DNA from: Bradyrhizobium sp. BR 10289
Lineage (GTDB): Bacteria > Pseudomonadota > Alphaproteobacteria > Rhizobiales > Xanthobacteraceae
Length of the DNA stretch: 64,000 nucleotides
Direction: 5' to 3'
Assembly: GCF_019455385.1 (NCBI RefSeq)
Contig: NZ_JACOFR010000004.1
Location: 248,001 to 312,000, forward strand
The notes under the pieces were generated by a model. The model was not told the DNA's origin. It saw only the letters and a program-made list of their open reading frames with translations, and ran no database searches. Of this stretch, positions 17,464 through 28,215 are shown piece after piece. Made by a program: the position numbers and the translations under genes. Position 1 is the first letter of the stretch. Each line of letters begins with the position of its first letter.

Positions 17464-18960
17464 CTACTCCCAATACCAGGTCGAGAAATCGTTCTCGTAC
17501 TGCGGCACGTCCTTCCAGACGCCCTTCAGCTTCTTGGCCGTGATGGTGATCAGCTGGGGCTGGTAGAGGTAGGCGGAGACGGCGTCGGTGGCGAGCATGC
17601 GCTGGGCGTCGCCGAGGAGCTTCGCGCGGGCGGCTTCGTCCGGCGTCGAGACGATCTGCTTGTAAAGCGCGTTGTAGGCCTCGTTGTTGTAGCCGAGATA
17701 GTAGTCGGGCTCGGTGAGCTTGACGAGGTCGAACGGCTCGACATGGCTGACGATGGTGAGGTCGAAATTATGCGGACCGTTGCCGGCGAACACCTGCGAC
17801 AGCCATTGCGCCCATTCGACGTTCTCGATCTTGGCGATGATGCCGACCTTGGCGAGCTGGGCTGCGACGATCTCGCCGCCCTGCCGCGCATAGGACGGCG
17901 GCGGCAGCTTCAGCGACAGCTCGAGCGGGGTGGTGACGCCGGCCTCGCTAAGCAGCTTCTTGGCCTTCTCCGGATCGTAAGGGTTGATGCCGGTGGTGTC
18001 GACATAGCCGAGTGAACCCGGCACGTAGAAGCTGCCGATCGGCGTGCCAAAGCCGTCGACGGCGCCGTCGATCATGGCCTTGCGGTCAATCGCGGCGATG
18101 ATGGCGCGGCGGACGCGGACGTCGTCCAGCGGCTTCTTGCGGTGGTTGAATGCGACGATGGTTTTGGCCTTGGAGCCGCCGACCAGCACCGCAAAGCGCG
18201 GATCGGACCTGAACTGGGGCAAGGCGCGCGCCGCGGCGACGCGCGGGAATGCATCGACATCGCCCGACAGCAGCGCCGCCACCTGAGCGGCGGGATCGGA
18301 GATGAAGCGGATCGTCACCTTCGAGAGCTTGATCGCGCCGGCGTTGCGGTAGTCGGCCCACTTGTTCAGGGTGATCGAGGAGCCCTTGGCCCAGGCGCCC
18401 AGCTGATAGGGCCCGGTGCCGACCGGTTGCGTGACGTTGGTGGCCGCGCTCTTCGGCTCGACGATCGAGCCGCTCGCCTGCCCGAGCAGGAACGGCAGGT
18501 TGGGCTCGGAATTCTTCAGGGTGATCACGACCGTGTCGGCGTCCGGCGTGGCAACGGACTCGAAGCTCTGGAACAGGCTCTTGTCCTTATTGGTGCTGGT
18601 GGGCACCGCGTTGCGCTCGAACGAGAATTTGACGGCGGCGGAATCGAACGCTTCGCCGTTCTGGAATTTGACGCCCTTGCGCAGCTTGAAGGTGTAGGTC
18701 TTGAGGTCAGGCGAAGCGGTCCAGCTCTCCGCCAGCAGCGGCGACGTGCTGCCATCCTCGTTGATCTTGGTCAGAGTCTCGTAGATGTTGTAGAGCGTGA
18801 CCTCGGCGATCGCGGCCGCGGCGGCATTGGTGGGATCGAGCCCCGGCGGCTCCAGCGCCATCGCCATGACGACGCTGTCCTTCTTGCTCTGCGCCAGAAC
18901 CGGCAGCGGCGCTGCGGCGAGCGCGGCGGCCAATGCGATGATCGATAATTTCTTGAACAT
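17464..18960 (-). CDS. Peptide-type ABC transporter substrate-binding protein (SBP family 5)
   Basis: 498 residues from the ATG at 18960, with GGAGAG 7 bases upstream. A Sec signal peptide (KKLSIIALAAALAAAPLPVLAQ) is followed by the family 5 fold: LDPTNAAAAAIAEVTLYNIYETL, then LAESWTASPDLKTYTFKLRKGVKF. Periplasmic receptor for di/oligopeptides or similar compounds. It is the last gene of a minus-strand operon headed by an amidase, so the ligand may be an amide or peptide-like molecule. Confidence 0.92.
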   Translation of the reverse strand: MFKKLSIIALAAALAAAPLPVLAQSKKDSVVMAMALEPPGLDPTNAAAAAIAEVTLYNIYETLTKINEDGSTSPLLAESWTASPDLKTYTFKLRKGVKFQNGEAFDSAAVKFSFERNAVPTSTNKDKSLFQSFESVATPDADTVVITLKNSEPNLPFLLGQASGSIVEPKSAATNVTQPVGTGPYQLGAWAKGSSITLNKWADYRNAGAIKLSKVTIRFISDPAAQVAALLSGDVDAFPRVAAARALPQFRSDPRFAVLVGGSKAKTIVAFNHRKKPLDDVRVRRAIIAAIDRKAMIDGAVDGFGTPIGSFYVPGSLGYVDTTGINPYDPEKAKKLLSEAGVTTPLELSLKLPPPSYARQGGEIVAAQLAKVGIIAKIENVEWAQWLSQVFAGNGPHNFDLTIVSHVEPFDLVKLTEPDYYLGYNNEAYNALYKQIVSTPDEAARAKLLGDAQRMLATDAVSAYLYQPQLITITAKKLKGVWKDVPQYENDFSTWYWE

Positions 18961-19014
18961 GCCCAACTCTCCGGCCCTCTGTCTTTCCAGATTACGCCTG
19001 TCCTGCTTCGGACA

Positions 19015-20012
<998 letters not shown>

Positions 20013-20016
<4 letters not shown>

Positions 20017-21032
20017 GCGGGCAGCGCTCGGACATTGGCGGCCATCGAGACATCGGTGCGCACGCAGCGCACGACGTGGCCGTGGCCGACCTCGACCATT
20101 GGCGGCAGCGCGGCGCGGCACTTGTCCAGGACCAGCGGACAGCGCTCGCCAAAGGCGCAGCCGGGCGGCAGATCGGCGAGCTCCGGCACGGTGCCCGCAA
20201 TCGTCGTCAGCCGCGTCCCCTTGCGCGCGCCGAGCTTCGGGCGGGCGCGGAAGAGCCCTTGCGTGTACGGATGGCCCATGCGGCGGAACACCTCGTCGGT
20301 CGGCCCGCTCTCGACGACGGTGCCGCCATACATCACCATCATGCGCTGCACGTTCTCGGCGATGACGCCGAGATCGTGCGAGATCAGGATCATCGACATG
20401 CCTCGCTCCTCGACGAGATCGGCGATGAGGTCGAGGATCTGGCCCTGGATGGTGACGTCGAGCGCGGTGGTCGGCTCGTCCGCGATCAGAAGATCCGGCT
20501 CGCAGGCGAGCGCCATCGCGATGGTGATGCGCTGGCGCTGGCCGCCGGAGAACTGGTGCGGATAGGCATCGACGCGCCTGGCGGGGTCCGGCAGCCCGAC
20601 GCGGTCGAGCAAGGCGATCGCTTCCCGGCGCGCCTGCGCCGCGGAATATTTCTTGTGACGCCGCAAGGGTTCTGCGACCTGATGACCGATCGTGTGCATC
20701 GGATTGAGCGCGGTCATCGGCTCCTGAAAAATCATGCTGATGCGGTTGCCGCGCAGGCGGCAATAGTCCGCATCAGGCAGGCCGGCGAGCTCGCTGCCAT
20801 CGAGCTTGACGCTGCCGGTGACGACGGCGCTGTCCGGCAACAGGCCCATCAGCGACATCGCGGTGACCGACTTGCCGCAGCCGGACTCGCCGACGAGGCC
20901 GAGGGTCTCTCCGCGCCTGAGCGCGAAACTGACGCCACGCACGGCCTGCGCCGGCCCGCGGCTGGTGTTGAGGCGGACGCCAAGATTGCTGACGTCGATC
21001 AGCGGAGTGACTTTGGGATCAGCCATCGTCAT
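20013..21032 (-). CDS. Peptide-type ABC transporter ATP-binding protein (DppD/OppD-like)
   Basis: 339 residues. Walker A GESGCGKSV, Q-loop MIFQEPMTALNP, signature FSGGQRQRITIAMA and Walker B LLIADEPTTALDVT are intact. The C-terminal oligopeptide domain has GCAFGERCPLVLDKC. It pairs with the next ATPase as a heterodimer. It overlaps both neighbouring genes by 4 bases. Confidence 0.94.
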
Positions 21033-21922
21033 CGCTCCCGCGCCAGCCGGGGATCGAGCAGATCGCGAAGACCGTCGCCGAGCAGATTGAGGCCGAGCAC
21101 GGCGACCGCGATTGCCGCCCCCGGATAGACCGCGAGCATCGGCGACTGGAACAGCAGCGTCTGCGCATCGTTCAGCATGCGGCCCCAGGACGGCTGCGGC
21201 GGCTGTGTGCCGAGGCCGAGATAGGACAGCGCGGCTTCCGCGAGGATCGCGAGGGCGAACTGGATCGTCACCTGCACGATCAGGATCGACAGGATGTTCG
21301 GCAAGACGTGCTCAATGGTGATGCGGAATTTGCCCTTGCCCGCGGCGCGGGCGGCCAGCACGAATTCGCGCGCCCAGATCGCATTGGCCGAGCCGCGCGT
21401 CAGGCGAGTCAGCGTCGGGATCTGGAAGATGCCGATCGCGATGATCGAGGTCACCATGCCCGGCCCGACGACGGCCGCCAGCATGATCGCCGAGAGCACC
21501 GCCGGAAAGGCGAAGGTGAAGTCGGAGAAGCGCATGATGATCTCTTCGGTCCAGCCGCGTTTGGCCGAGGCGATCAGGCCGAGACAGACGCCGCAGGTGA
21601 GACCGATGCTGACCGCGATGATGCCGACAAGGATGGTGGAACGGGCGCCGGCGAGCAGCAGCGAGACGGTGTCGCGACCGAACGCATCGGTGCCGAGCCA
21701 GTGCTCCGCCGAGGGCGACCGGAGCTTTGAGGCGATGTCGATCTCGTAGGGCGAATACGGCGTCCAGACCAGCGACAACAGCGCCGAGGCGAGAACAAGC
21801 AGGCTCAACGAGCCGCCCAAGACAAAACTGCGATGGCGCAGCGCGCGGCCCCAGAAGGTCTTTGCCGGCAGGCGTCGCGTTGCGGCAGGTGCATCAATCG
21901 AATGGGTCGAGGGCGCGCTCAC
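21029..21922 (-). CDS. Peptide-type ABC transporter permease (DppC/OppC-like)
   Basis: 297 residues. The N-terminal HRSFVLGGSLSLLVLASALL is the first membrane segment, followed by the OppC-type stretch SAEHWLGTDAFGRDTVSLLL; the EAA-like loop is AARAAGKGKFRITIEHVLPN. It ends in GLNLLGDGLRDLLDPRL, the normal DppC terminus. Four-base overlaps on both sides. Confidence 0.94.
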   Translation of the reverse strand: MSAPSTHSIDAPAATRRLPAKTFWGRALRHRSFVLGGSLSLLVLASALLSLVWTPYSPYEIDIASKLRSPSAEHWLGTDAFGRDTVSLLLAGARSTILVGIIAVSIGLTCGVCLGLIASAKRGWTEEIIMRFSDFTFAFPAVLSAIMLAAVVGPGMVTSIIAIGIFQIPTLTRLTRGSANAIWAREFVLAARAAGKGKFRITIEHVLPNILSILIVQVTIQFALAILAEAALSYLGLGTQPPQPSWGRMLNDAQTLLFQSPMLAVYPGAAIAVAVLGLNLLGDGLRDLLDPRLARER

Positions 21923-22869
21923 AGGTCATGCACCTTGATGCGGGGGTCGATATAGGCGTAGAGCACGTCGACGATGAAATTGACGATAACGACCATGGCC
22001 GCGAGCAGCATCACGCAATTGCGCACCACGATCAGGTCGCGGTTGGCGATCGACTGGAAGATCAGGCGGCCGAGGCCCGGCAGGTAGAACACGTTCTCGA
22101 TCACGATGGTGCCAGCGAGCAGGTTGGCGAATTGCAGGCCCATCACCGTCATTACGGGGATCATGGCGTTGCGCAGCACATGGCTCCACAGCACCTCGCG
22201 CTTGCCGAGCCCTTTCGCGCGGGCGGTGCGGACGAAGTCTTCCCGCAGCACTTCGAGCACCGCCGATCGGGTGACGCGGGCGAGGATCGCGGCCTGCACC
22301 ACCGCCAGCGAGATCGACGGCAGCAGCAGCGATTTGACTCCCGACCAGATGCCATCCTCCCAGCCGGCGAAGCCGCCGGCCGAGAGCCATTGCAGCCGCA
22401 CCGCAAACAGGAGGACGAGCAGGATCGCGAACCAGAAGTTCGGCAGCGCGATGCCGATTTGCGTCAGCGACATCACGCCGACATCGCCGAGCTTGTTGTG
22501 ATTGGCGGCGGTGTAGATGCCGGCCGAGAGCGCCAGCGTCACCGTGATCAGCATCGACATGATCGCGAGCGGAATGGTCAGCACCAGCCGCTCCGCGATC
22601 AGGCTGGCGACCGGCGTGCCGTAGACGTAGGAGTTGCCGAGATCCCCGACCAGAAGGCCCTTGATCCATTGCAGATAGCGAACCGCCAGCGGCTGGTCGA
22701 GCCCGAGCTTGACCGTGAGGGCGCGGACCGCGTCGGCCGACGCATCGGCGCCCATCAGCATCTGCGCGGCATTGCCCGGCAGCGCGTCCAGCACCAGGAA
22801 AATGATCAGCGATGCGCCGATCAGCGTCGCCAGCAGGGTCACCAGACGTCGGAGGAGAAATACGCTCAT
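21919..22869 (-). CDS. Peptide-type ABC transporter permease (DppB/OppB-like)
   Basis: 316 residues. The N-terminus FLLRRLVTLLATLIGASLIIF and the segment LVGDLGNSYVYGTPV are classic DppB features; the EAA loop is RTARAKGLGKREVLWSHVLRN. It ends with DVLYAYIDPRIK. First transporter gene after the amidase, separated from it by 280 bases that contain a repeat element. Confidence 0.94.
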   Translation of the reverse strand: MSVFLLRRLVTLLATLIGASLIIFLVLDALPGNAAQMLMGADASADAVRALTVKLGLDQPLAVRYLQWIKGLLVGDLGNSYVYGTPVASLIAERLVLTIPLAIMSMLITVTLALSAGIYTAANHNKLGDVGVMSLTQIGIALPNFWFAILLVLLFAVRLQWLSAGGFAGWEDGIWSGVKSLLLPSISLAVVQAAILARVTRSAVLEVLREDFVRTARAKGLGKREVLWSHVLRNAMIPVMTVMGLQFANLLAGTIVIENVFYLPGLGRLIFQSIANRDLIVVRNCVMLLAAMVVIVNFIVDVLYAYIDPRIKVHDL

Positions 22870-23021
22870 GCGCGCTCGGGGTCAGGGCTCATCGGCCGCA
22901 CGAACACCATGTCCGGACAGCCGACGCAAGGGCTTTGCGAGAGCACAGGCGCTCCATCACCGTCACCCCCGCGCAACGGCGAAGCCGTTGTCGCTGGAGG
23001 TGGCCGCTTCTTCAGCGGCCC

Positions 23022-23118
23022 TCGAAGGGCGACGGCCCGGCTGCCAGCTCGGCCGTTCATCCTTCGAGGCTCCCGGCACGATGCTTTGCATCGCGCCACT
23101 CGCACCTCAGGATGACGG
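23022..23118. repeat. Palindromic intergenic repeat, family A (copy 1)
   Basis: Contains CATCCTTCGAGGCTCCCGG, then a GATGC-TTTGCATC hairpin, and ends with CACCTCAGGATGACGG. The same blocks in inverted order make up the element at 49162-49293. It sits between the amidase and dppB-like genes. Open frames through it are translation of the repeat, not genes. Confidence 0.8.
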
Positions 23119-23149
23119 GACCGGCAGCGGAATGGCCCATAGACCGCCA

Positions 23150-24571
23150 TCAGCTTGGCCAGCGGGAGAGATGGTCGCTCGCGGCCTCGAACAGCGCGCT
23201 GACACGGAGCAAGTCGGCGTCGCTTCGGAAGCGGCCGACCAGCTGGAGGCCGATCGGCAGGCCATCGCGGCTGAAGCCTGCGGGAAGGCTGATGGCGGGA
23301 TGGCCGGTCATGTTGAACGGCATGGTCCAGGGAAACCAGTGCGGCCGGACGCTGTCGAAATGCTTGCCGTCGATCTCGATGGTGCCGAACAGGTCCTGCT
23401 TGATCGGCAGTGCGGTGCGCGTCAGGGTCGGCATCGCCAGGACGTCGCCACGCGCAAGCAGGGATTGCACGCGGCGGAACAGCGCGGTGCGCGCGAACAT
23501 CGCCTCCTGATAATCGACGCCGCTGACTTTGGTCGCGAGCGCGATCTGCCTAAGGAAGGCTTCGCTCAGTTCGTCTCCATGCTCGACCGCGAGCTTGGCA
23601 AAGCGCGTGCGCCAGACGGTGTGGTTGATGGCGCGCCACATCGGCTCGATGTCAAAGCCTTCGCCCGAAAACTCCTCGAGCTCGGCGCCGAGGCCCGCGA
23701 GCCGGTCAAGGCTCGCCTTGAAGCAGGCTTCGACTTCGGCGGAGACCGGACGGCCCGGCGGCGTCAGGCAGTACAGGATGCGTCGCCCGCGCAGATCGCC
23801 GAGCGGGTTGGCGGTGCCGATGAAATCGGGCACGGGCACGCCGATCGACCAGGGATCGACGGGATCCTCGCCGGCCATGGCTTGCATCATCAGCGCGGTG
23901 TCGGCGACGGTGCGCGTCATCGGCGTGACATAGGTCTGGTTGCCGAACACATCCTGCGCCTGGCTGTGCGGGATGACTCCGTTGCTCTGCTTCAGGCCGA
24001 CCACGCCGTTGCAGGCGGCGGGAATGCGCGTCGAGCCGCCGCCGTCGGTTGCGATCGCCAGCGGCGCGATGCCGCTTGCCACTGCCACCGCCGCGCCGCC
24101 GCTGGAGCCGCCGGAGGAGCGGCAGGCGTCCCACGCATTGCGGGTGCGTCCGAACAGCGGCGAATCGGTCAGGCACTTGCTGCCGAATTCCGGCGTCGTC
24201 GTCTTGCCGATCAGGATCGCACCTGCACTGCGCAGCCGCGCGACCGCGACGGCGTCCTCGGTCGGGACGTTGTCCTTGTAGGGAACGGCGCCGAAGGTGG
24301 TTGTCACGCCCTTGGTGTTGACGATGTCCTTGACGGTGACGGGGATGCCGTGGAGCAGACCGAGCGGCTCGCCGGCCATCACCTTGCGCTCGGCGGCGCG
24401 CGCGGCGGCAAGCGCCTCATCGCCGCAGATGGTGATGAAGCAGTTGAGCTCGCTCTGGAGCGCCTCGGCGCGGGCGAGCACGGCGCGGGTGAGCTCGACG
24501 GGCGAAATCCTCCTTGCGGCGATGAGGCCGCGCAGCTCGGTCGCGGACAGGAGACAGGGATCACCGTTCAT
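23150..24571 (-). CDS. Amidase (amidase signature family)
   Basis: 473 residues from the ATG at 24571 (a GTG at 24577 is an alternative). The Ser-cisSer-Lys triad is readable: Lys in GIPVTVKDIVNT (about 83), Ser in RSSGGSSGGAAVAVASG and Ser in GGGSTRIPAA. It hydrolyses a carboxamide to acid and ammonia in the cytoplasm; the substrate is unknown. It is co-directional with the peptide-type importer and divergent from a LysR gene, so uptake of an amide or peptide-like compound followed by deamidation is plausible. Confidence 0.92.
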   Translation of the reverse strand: MNGDPCLLSATELRGLIAARRISPVELTRAVLARAEALQSELNCFITICGDEALAAARAAERKVMAGEPLGLLHGIPVTVKDIVNTKGVTTTFGAVPYKDNVPTEDAVAVARLRSAGAILIGKTTTPEFGSKCLTDSPLFGRTRNAWDACRSSGGSSGGAAVAVASGIAPLAIATDGGGSTRIPAACNGVVGLKQSNGVIPHSQAQDVFGNQTYVTPMTRTVADTALMMQAMAGEDPVDPWSIGVPVPDFIGTANPLGDLRGRRILYCLTPPGRPVSAEVEACFKASLDRLAGLGAELEEFSGEGFDIEPMWRAINHTVWRTRFAKLAVEHGDELSEAFLRQIALATKVSGVDYQEAMFARTALFRRVQSLLARGDVLAMPTLTRTALPIKQDLFGTIEIDGKHFDSVRPHWFPWTMPFNMTGHPAISLPAGFSRDGLPIGLQLVGRFRSDADLLRVSALFEAASDHLSRWPS

Positions 24572-24652
24572 CGTCACATCGCTCCGAAACGGGCCGTCGT
24601 TGGCCCGAAGACATTGACAGCGAGAATGACAGTTTTGTTAACTCGCCGTCCA

Positions 24653-24689
24653 ATACGTTTTTGGTCGCCAACCCATACATTTTCGGTAT
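24653..24689. promoter_or_regulatory. Possible LysR operator with repeated ATAC-TTTT-GGT elements
   Basis: Two similar elements, ATACGTTTTTGGT (24653-24665) and ATACATTTTCGGTAT (24675-24689), lie in direct orientation 22 bases apart in the amidase/LysR divergent region. The second is also a dyad (ATAC/GTAT). It touches the first possible ATG of the LysR gene. Confidence 0.4.
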
Positions 24690-25581
24690 GCCAATGGATC
24701 TTCGCCGGCTCCGCTATTTCGTCGCCGTCGCCGAGGCGCGCAGCATCGGCAAGGCCGCCGAGCGATTGCGGATGGCACAGCCGCCCCTCTCGGTGCAGAT
24801 CCGCAAGCTCGAGGCCGAGATCGGCGCGCCGCTGTTCCGGCGCGGCACCCGCGGCATGGATCTGACCGAAGCCGGCCAGGCGCTGCTGGCGCGCGCCAGC
24901 GAAGCACTGGCGCTGGCCGCCGACGGCGCCGAAGCAGCGCGCGCCGTCGCGGCGGGAAAGCGCGGGCGGCTGTCGGTCGGCTACATGTTCGTGCTGGCCA
25001 ATGCGATGCTGCCGCGGCTGATCCCCGAGCTGCGCCGATCCATTCCCGGCGTCGATCTCGATTTCGCCGAGCTCAGCGCCTCGACGCGTGAGGCGCGGCT
25101 GCTCGACCGCAGCGTCACGGTGGCGCTATGCATGCCGGCGATCAACCATCCCGAGATCCAGGTGGCACGGATCGGCACGCAGCCCTTCATGCTGGTCGTC
25201 CCAAGCCGCTCGCCGCTGGCGCGCCTGAGCAAGGTGCCGATGGCTCGTCTCCAGGGCCGTCCGCTGATCGCGCTCCCACCGCCGGAGCGAGACCCCGCCT
25301 CCTCCGCGGTCTCGGCGCTGCTGCGGCGGCATCAGGTCGTAATGCCGATCGCGGGTCGGGTGGAGACGGTGCATTCGGCGATGAGCCTGGTTCTCGCCGG
25401 CGAGGGTTTTGCGATCCTGCCCGCCTGCGCCCAGCTCGGCGCGCCGCGCGGCATCGTGTTCAGGCCGCTGCGCGATGCGAGCGATTCCATCGACATCGCG
25501 GTGTGCTGGCGGCGGGATTCGCAGAGTCCGCTGATCAAGACTTTTCTCAAATGCGCCGAGAAGGCCGTCGCGCGGCTGTGA
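24688..25581 (+). CDS. LysR-family transcriptional regulator
   Basis: 297 residues from the ATG at 24688; a second ATG at 24694 (MDLRRLRYFVAVAE) is equally good. The N-terminal HTH reads SIGKAAERLRMAQPPLSVQI and the rest is the LysR substrate-binding domain, with LVVPSRSPLARL. Divergent from the amidase gene (about 116 bases apart), which with the peptide-type importer is its probable target. Confidence 0.92.
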   Translation: MPMDLRRLRYFVAVAEARSIGKAAERLRMAQPPLSVQIRKLEAEIGAPLFRRGTRGMDLTEAGQALLARASEALALAADGAEAARAVAAGKRGRLSVGYMFVLANAMLPRLIPELRRSIPGVDLDFAELSASTREARLLDRSVTVALCMPAINHPEIQVARIGTQPFMLVVPSRSPLARLSKVPMARLQGRPLIALPPPERDPASSAVSALLRRHQVVMPIAGRVETVHSAMSLVLAGEGFAILPACAQLGAPRGIVFRPLRDASDSIDIAVCWRRDSQSPLIKTFLKCAEKAVARL

Positions 25582-25587
25582 GGCCCG

Positions 25588-26523
25588 CTACAAGCTCCAT
25601 GTGATCTCGTGGCTCCAGGGCGGATCGGCGCCCGGGCGGGTGCAGGTGAGGCCGGCGCAATTGGCGGCGAAGGTGAGCGCGCGACGCAGTTCGTCGGTGC
25701 CGATGTCCTTCAGCCTGTCGCGCGCGAGACGGCCCAGCTTGTGCAGGGCGAACAGCAGCGCGGCCTGAAAGCTGTCGCCTGCGCCGATGGTGTCGGCGAC
25801 CGCGATGCTCGGGGCCTGCACCTCGATCTGCCCTGCCCCCGCGTGCCAGGCGATCGCGCCGTTGTTGCCGCGGGTAATGACGACAATGCTGGTGCCCTGC
25901 GCCAGCAACGCGCTCGCGCGCTGCTGATAAGGTTCCTCGCCGAAGAGATAGGCAAAATCGACGTCGGACATCTTGATGAGATCGGCGCTCGCGGCGAACC
26001 CGGCCATGCGCGAGAGATAAGCGGGTTTGTGTTTGACGAGGTTGGGCCGGCAGTTCGGATCGAAGGAGATGGTCGAGGACGCCCGCGCATCCGCAATCAG
26101 CGCCGTGGTCTCGGCGGCGCCCTGGTCATTGACCAGCGTGGTCGAACCGACATGGACCGCTTCGACCGTGTTGAAGGGAATCGTCCCGCGCCGGTAGGTC
26201 CAGCTCCGCGTCGCGGTCTCGGCATCATAAAAGGCATAGTGCGATTCACCCGCGACGATGCGGACGAAGGCGAGCGTGGTCTGGTGATCGCTGCGGGTGG
26301 CGAGATCGAGCGCGACATTCGAGGCCGCGGCGTGATCGGCGATCATGCGTCCGAACAGGTCGTTCGAGATCCCGCCGACAAAGCCCGAGGGCGCACCGAG
26401 CCGTGCGATTCCGATCGCGACGTTGAGGCAGGAGCCGCCGACGGCGGGCATCACCGCCTCGCGCCCATCCGCGGTTCGCGTCGGGACGAAATCGATCAGC
26501 GCATCGCCGCTGGCAATCAGCAT
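25588..26523 (-). CDS. PfkB-family carbohydrate kinase, probable fructokinase
   Basis: 311 residues. The N-terminus has the PfkB start with GGSCLNVAIGIARLGAPSGFVGGISND, and the C-terminal signature with catalytic Asp is DTIGAGDSFQAALLF. It phosphorylates a sugar at the expense of ATP in the cytoplasm. It follows the FGGY kinase by 6 bases in a polyol-type cluster; in Rhodobacter mtl clusters a fructokinase (MtlZ) holds this position, so fructose is the best guess. Confidence 0.87.
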   Translation of the reverse strand: MLIASGDALIDFVPTRTADGREAVMPAVGGSCLNVAIGIARLGAPSGFVGGISNDLFGRMIADHAAASNVALDLATRSDHQTTLAFVRIVAGESHYAFYDAETATRSWTYRRGTIPFNTVEAVHVGSTTLVNDQGAAETTALIADARASSTISFDPNCRPNLVKHKPAYLSRMAGFAASADLIKMSDVDFAYLFGEEPYQQRASALLAQGTSIVVITRGNNGAIAWHAGAGQIEVQAPSIAVADTIGAGDSFQAALLFALHKLGRLARDRLKDIGTDELRRALTFAANCAGLTCTRPGADPPWSHEITWSL

Positions 26524-26529
26524 CCGTTT

Positions 26530-28176
26530 TCAACCCTTGGGACCATCGCGCATCGCGACACGGCTGCCGCGATCGACCTCGCGCAGCAGCTTGTAGACAT
26601 CGCGCTTGCGCTTGTGAAACGCGGCCATGTCGGGCGCGGTCGGCTCGCTCTTGCGGCCCAGTGCCGACATCTTTGCCATGGTCTCGCCGATCGAGCCATA
26701 GGCGCCGCCGGCGACCGCCCCGAGCATGGCGGCGCCGAGCAACACCGGCTCCCTGGTCTGCGGCAGCGCGACCGTGAGGCCGGTGGTGTCGGCCATGATC
26801 TGCCGCACCAGCGGACTGCGGCTGGCGCCACCGCCCATGATCATGATGCCGGCGCGGACGCCATGCGCGGCAAAGGCCTCGATCACCTCGGCAAGGCCGT
26901 AGGCGAGCCCGCAGAGGCCGGCGACGAACAGGCGTTCCATGGATGCGGTATCGGTGTCGAGATCGAGACCGGCGATCACGGCGCGCGTATCAGGGTCGGC
27001 ATAGGGCGAGCGGTTGCCGATGAATTCGGGCAGCACGTGGACGTCACGCGCGAGCAGCGCGGCGCGGCTGGCATCGCCGGCGCGAGTGATGATGCGGCGT
27101 TCGAGGAACTCGATGAGATCGACACCCTGGCTCTTCGCCGCCGCACTCGCCTGGCTGTAGCCGGGATGCGACTTGAGGAGATGGTCGATCGCCGCGCCCG
27201 CGGCCGACTGGCCGCCTTCGTTGAGCCAGAACTCCGGCACCATGCCGGAATAATAAGGGCCCCACACGCCGGGCACGAAGCACGGCTCCCTGGTCGTCGC
27301 CATGATGCAGGCCGACGTTCCCATGATGTAGGCGAGACGATCGCTGACGTCGGCTGAACCACCCGCTCCATCGCGGCCGCCGATCGCGCCAATGCCGCCG
27401 GCATGCGCGTCGATCAGCGAGGCGCCCACCGGCGTGCCGGGCGACAGGCCAAGCTCGGCGGCGGCCATGCGGGCGAGACCTTCGCCGAGCCGCGTGCCGG
27501 GCGCGACGATCTCGGTGCCGATGCGGGCGTAGCTTTCGTTGACGAAATCCGACAGGCCGATACGCTTGAAGAACGGCGCACTCCAGCCGCCGCCGTCATG
27601 GGCGAGATAGTTCCATTTGCAGGTGACCGTGCAGGTCGATCGCTGCAGCGAGCCGGTGGCGCGCCAGGTCAGATAGTCTGCCAGATCGAAAAAATGACCG
27701 GCCGCATCGAAGCTCGCACGCAGATGGCGCTTCAGCCACAGCAGTTTCGGCATCTCCATCTCGGGCGAGATCGAGCCGCCGACATAGCGCAGCACGGCAT
27801 CCTCGGTCTCGTTGATCAGCCGCGCCTCGGCGATGGCGCGGTGGTCCATCCAGACGATGACGTTGCGCTGCTTATCGCCGGAAGCACTGACGGTGAGCGG
27901 CTCGCCTTGCTTGTCGAGCACGACCAGGGAACAGGTCGCGTCAAAACCGATGCCGCCGACGCTGTCGGGCGCGATCGCGGCCTGCGCCATGGCGGCCCGC
28001 ACCGATGTGACGCAGGCGTTCCAGATGTCGTCCGACGACTGCTCGACGATATCGCCGGCCTCGTGCCAGATTTGAATCGGATGTCTGGCGGTCGCGAGCA
28101 AGGTGCCCGTCTCGTCAAACACCCCTGCCCGCGTGCTCGTGGTCCCCACATCGACGCCGATATACGCTCGCGGCAT
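26530..28176 (-). CDS. FGGY-family carbohydrate kinase (ribulokinase/xylulokinase-like)
   Basis: 548 residues. The N-terminal phosphate loop is YIGVDVGTTSTRAGVFD; IGFDATCSLVVLD and VIVWMDHRA match the D-ribulokinase-like branch of FGGY kinases; the C-terminal domain has IMIMGGGASRSPLVRQIMAD. It would phosphorylate the ketose made by the dehydrogenase next to it. Whether the substrate is D-ribulose or D-xylulose cannot be told from sequence alone. Confidence 0.88.
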   Translation of the reverse strand: MPRAYIGVDVGTTSTRAGVFDETGTLLATARHPIQIWHEAGDIVEQSSDDIWNACVTSVRAAMAQAAIAPDSVGGIGFDATCSLVVLDKQGEPLTVSASGDKQRNVIVWMDHRAIAEARLINETEDAVLRYVGGSISPEMEMPKLLWLKRHLRASFDAAGHFFDLADYLTWRATGSLQRSTCTVTCKWNYLAHDGGGWSAPFFKRIGLSDFVNESYARIGTEIVAPGTRLGEGLARMAAAELGLSPGTPVGASLIDAHAGGIGAIGGRDGAGGSADVSDRLAYIMGTSACIMATTREPCFVPGVWGPYYSGMVPEFWLNEGGQSAAGAAIDHLLKSHPGYSQASAAAKSQGVDLIEFLERRIITRAGDASRAALLARDVHVLPEFIGNRSPYADPDTRAVIAGLDLDTDTASMERLFVAGLCGLAYGLAEVIEAFAAHGVRAGIMIMGGGASRSPLVRQIMADTTGLTVALPQTREPVLLGAAMLGAVAGGAYGSIGETMAKMSALGRKSEPTAPDMAAFHKRKRDVYKLLREVDRGSRVAMRDGPKG

Positions 28177-28215
28177 TGTCGCTCCCGGAAGCTCTCGTCA
28201 GTTTTGACGGCAAGC

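Noticed and set aside
22866..23150. 94-codon minus-strand frame between amidase and dppB-like gene
   Set aside because: Most of it is translation of the family A repeat; a similar peptide appears at the second repeat copy (49077-49517).
22709..24865. 718-codon plus-strand frame
   Set aside because: Antisense to the amidase gene and crosses a repeat; amidase triad and codon pattern identify the minus strand as coding.
25609..27357. 582-codon plus-strand frame
   Set aside because: Antisense to the PfkB and FGGY kinase genes, which have clear family motifs.
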